A program made the position numbers and the translations under genes. 64,000 nt of DNA from Scolanthus callimorphus (Eukaryota > Cnidaria > Anthozoa > Actiniaria > Edwardsiidae): contig CM066925.1 in assembly GCA_033964015.1 (NCBI GenBank), positions 12,880,204 to 12,944,203 of the forward strand, in the 5' to 3' direction. This document shows positions 61,639 to 64,000 of the stretch, one piece after another (within the stretch, counting starts at the first letter, position 1; every line of letters begins with the position of its first letter). Below the pieces are notes generated by a model. That model saw only the letters and a list, made by a program, of their open reading frames with translations. It searched no databases and was not told where the DNA came from.

Positions 61639-64000
61639 TTAAATATCTAAAGGTATGGTGCTAATGCCATCTTCGAGCACTTTACGTTTCGGATAGAAAT
61701 ACGAGAAGCCATCACGTGTTTGCTGATAGGTGTACATGGCATGATCCACGACTCGGAATCCTTTGTTGGTTCCTGAACTCGATTGTTTGGTTAGAAGAAC
61801 ATTCAGATACTTGTCTTTATCGATATCATTAGATTTCTTGTTGATACCTTTACAACTAAACTTATCATTAGACCCAAAACAGTAGTAGGTCTTTGAACTT
61901 AAACTAACAATTCCTTTTCCAGACCATTCCTCCTTGAATAAACCAGGTTTGCGTTTGTCATACGCTTTATTCTCAGGTGTGTCGGTACGCGGGAACCAGT
62001 TGTGTTTGTCAGCTTCGAATTGAGCTTTCAGCTCGGGTTTGACTAAACTCTCGAAACTCTTCCCTGCTATGGCAATATAAGCACTGTCTGTGTCCATCTC
62101 ACAGTACTGGAAATCGCTACGGTCTACATACTTGTCTATAAAATCATAATAGAACTGTAGCATTCTGAGCTTTGCATATTGGTAAACGAAAAACCGATTT
62201 GTAAGGGAAGATTTAACTTAATGTGTCGTTTACACGACTGTACTTCATACGTGTCTTCGTCAATTTGATCCAACTGCCTAAAGTAATGAGTATTGATCAA
62301 TCTACTGGTCTTGGCATCCTCGCAGTAGTCGACCTCCCTGTGTCTTTCTTGATCTGTGATGGTCTTTCCGTAGCTACTGTTGCCCACCTGTCGATAAAAA
62401 AGAGTTAAGTAAACAATCCCTAAGAAAGGGTCCTATGGAGTGTTTTTACTTACTAGCTTCATCGTATCTGCGATAATGGCTTTGTTAGGATCAGCATCCC
62501 CGGCACGTCTAGCGTTTGAGACCGCTTGCCCAAACGGTTCGAAGCATGGGATAGGATCATACTCTACCACCTGATAAACCTTAGTCACCTCGAGTCCATG
62601 GTCCAAGTACCATTTGATCAAAGGGGTAGCAAGGAGAATCTTTTCCCCGAAGAAACTTCCAATCAGGCTCCGACGGGGGCGAGGCATGATCTGATGATCC
62701 TCAGCAAAAGATTTCATATACTCCCCGATATCATCTCTCGAGATTTCTGTATTCTTGAAAATGGGGCACATCTCGGAGAAGTTGTCACGTAGATGATCGG
62801 GAACCCGGATATCGCACTCTACCACACCAAACAAATCATCTTGACGGATAGCTTTCAGGAGTTGAGCTTCAGTGAAATGTTTCTTTTTATCCATCTTTCT
62901 GGTAAGGTTGGAGTTGAGGAACTGACTGATAGCGTGGTTCTGTCGTTTTTGTTTCACCCACTCGCACTCATACATCTCGATGACGGTGTATTCCTGGTCT
63001 CGAAGATACTGGGTGTTGGCCTTAGTTTCCTCATAGAGTTCTGCCATAGGTCTCTGCCTCCGCTCATTAAATTCTTGATCCTCGGTGAGATGACAGGGAT
63101 GACCATGCCAGTAGCAACCTAGTGAGAATTGATATGTCAATAGGAGGGAAAAAAATGGGAAGTGAAGAGACTAAAACTCACCATGAAATTGAAAGATGGT
63201 CTTGGACTCTCGATGATACCCATCTACTGGAAGCTTCCTGGGTCCAATCCGCTTCTCTACATCATTCCCCTGATGACGGATCTTGATATCTCGCTGCTTT
63301 GCCTCCCATTCCAACCATTCTGTAGCCATTCGAACGCCTCCTTCCCTTTTAAACCCCGTCTCTGCTCGTCGTCGTGTGAAATGGCCTGTAGCCATGGGTT
63401 GCATAATGGCCCAGAGATAAAGAGCGTTTGCATCATAGCCCACGATGTTCTGACAAAGCTTAGGAACCTGCCCTTTGGCTTGCATCTCGTGCTCTCGTAA
63501 TTTGGTGACACCTGCCTCGTGATAGCGGTGGAAGATGATCGAGGGTCCACCTACCATGTTGTCTTTGTAAAGTTTGTACAGATCTTTATTCTTCTCGTCA
63601 ATGAGAGAGAAAGTGACGTCGGAGGGTAGGGTTTGGAAGAGGTATCTTAAGGTTACACCAGGGATAGAGATTCCTTGCTTGAGCATGTCAATGTGTCGGT
63701 TCTTCCAAAAGGTACACATCTTTTTCACCGCTTTACAAAAGGGTTGAACGTCTAAATTATTATACCATACGAGGAAGTCGTTCATCGATTGCATGTTGTT
63801 TTCCCTCCAGACTTGTTCGCAGTACTGGTATTCTTCTTCTGAAATGTTACTACCCTTGAGAGAGGAGTAGAAGGACGAGTGTGGAGGAAGACTGGGATGG
63901 TTCAGCTTGTCAAGGGAATCTACCCACTCGTAGGGGAAGAACCCTTTAGTTTGCTCGCACTCATACGCCTTCAAGAATTTGTCGTATGAGAAGCCTGGGG
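61639..64000 (-). CDS. protein-primed-type DNA polymerase B (pPolB) of the Polinton, 5' end outside window, two introns, one frameshift
   Basis: It replicates the element's linear DNA. The reading frame is open from the right edge (GFSYDKFLKAY) to 63182. It resumes after introns at 63118 and 62387, and ends at 61639. Motif A is NIVGYDANALYLW (about 63,440), then FHGCYWHGHPC is formed across intron 1. Motif B is KLVGNSSYGKT, formed across intron 2. Motif C is YCEMDTDSAYI (about 62,090), followed by SSKTYYCFG. Between motif B and motif C the frame changes once in a short T-run near 62,180. The exonuclease-side N-terminus is not in the window. Gene order (polymerase, zinc finger, ATPase, small proteins on one strand) is that of a Polinton-like element. 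Identification is strong; activity of this copy is doubtful. Confidence 0.85.
62388..62453 (-). other. 66-bp spliceosomal intron in the polymerase gene
   Basis: On the minus strand the donor is CTA|GTAAGT and the acceptor TATCGACAG|GTG. Removing it joins codons in phase 0 directly into polymerase motif B. Confidence 0.8.
63119..63181 (-). other. 63-bp spliceosomal intron in the polymerase gene
   Basis: On the minus strand the donor is CATG|GTGAGT and the acceptor TCTCACTAG|GTT. Removing it in phase 1 joins FQFH to GCYWHGHPC, the conserved polymerase segment. A pyrimidine-rich stretch precedes the acceptor. Confidence 0.85.

Overview
The window reads as nuclear DNA of an invertebrate animal, most likely an anthozoan cnidarian (a coral or anemone). 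It has small exons with GT-AG introns, a secreted chitinase with peritrophin-type chitin-binding domains, two small secreted acidic proteins, very many short inverted-repeat transposons, a tRNA-derived SINE, a decayed DIRS-like tyrosine-recombinase retroelement, and a large Polinton/Maverick (adintovirus-like) element. No bacterial operon, rRNA or CRISPR array is present. The taxon is inferred from content and was not tested by a search. Layout: 0-4.5 kb holds no gene that I can see and contains fold-back repeats. From 4.5 to 18.4 kb (+) there is a nine-exon secreted chitinase: signal peptide, a class III (hevamine-type) GH18 domain, a long Thr-rich mucin-like repeat tract, and two CBM14 domains. 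Its introns carry mobile elements and a 53-bp minisatellite. Two reading-frame faults leave open whether the gene is functional or whether the assembly has base errors. From 18.4 to 20.7 kb there are hAT-like and Mutator-like miniature elements. From about 20.7 to 28.1 kb and again, in reverse order and orientation, from about 40.4 to 51.5 kb lies a large inverted segmental duplication. Each arm holds one small secreted acidic-protein gene (25.2 kb +, 45.9 kb -), an Ala-rich antisense ORF, and a 50-bp CCAAT-box repeat array. The 12-kb spacer (28.1-40.4 kb) holds the broken DIRS-like retroelement with a 2.1-kb GC-rich 69-bp minisatellite, plus a SINE, hairpins and TTAA-flanked elements. From 51.5 to 54.4 kb there are more miniature elements and an array of dozens of TATAAAA-containing 13-bp repeats. 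From about 54.4 kb to the right edge is the Polinton-like element. It begins with a nearly perfect 1.5-kb palindrome carrying two divergent copies of the integrase C-terminal half. A tightly packed plus-strand capsid module follows (penton-like protein, basic pX/pVI-like protein, hexon-like capsid protein, adenain-type protease). It converges on a minus-strand module (two uncharacterised small proteins, packaging ATPase, zinc-finger protein, protein-primed-type DNA polymerase B that runs off the window and has two spliceosomal introns). Together these genes could specify integration, replication, packaging, maturation and capsid formation, but the integrase, penton-like, capsid and polymerase genes all carry truncations or frameshifts, so this copy looks decayed or mis-assembled at several bases.
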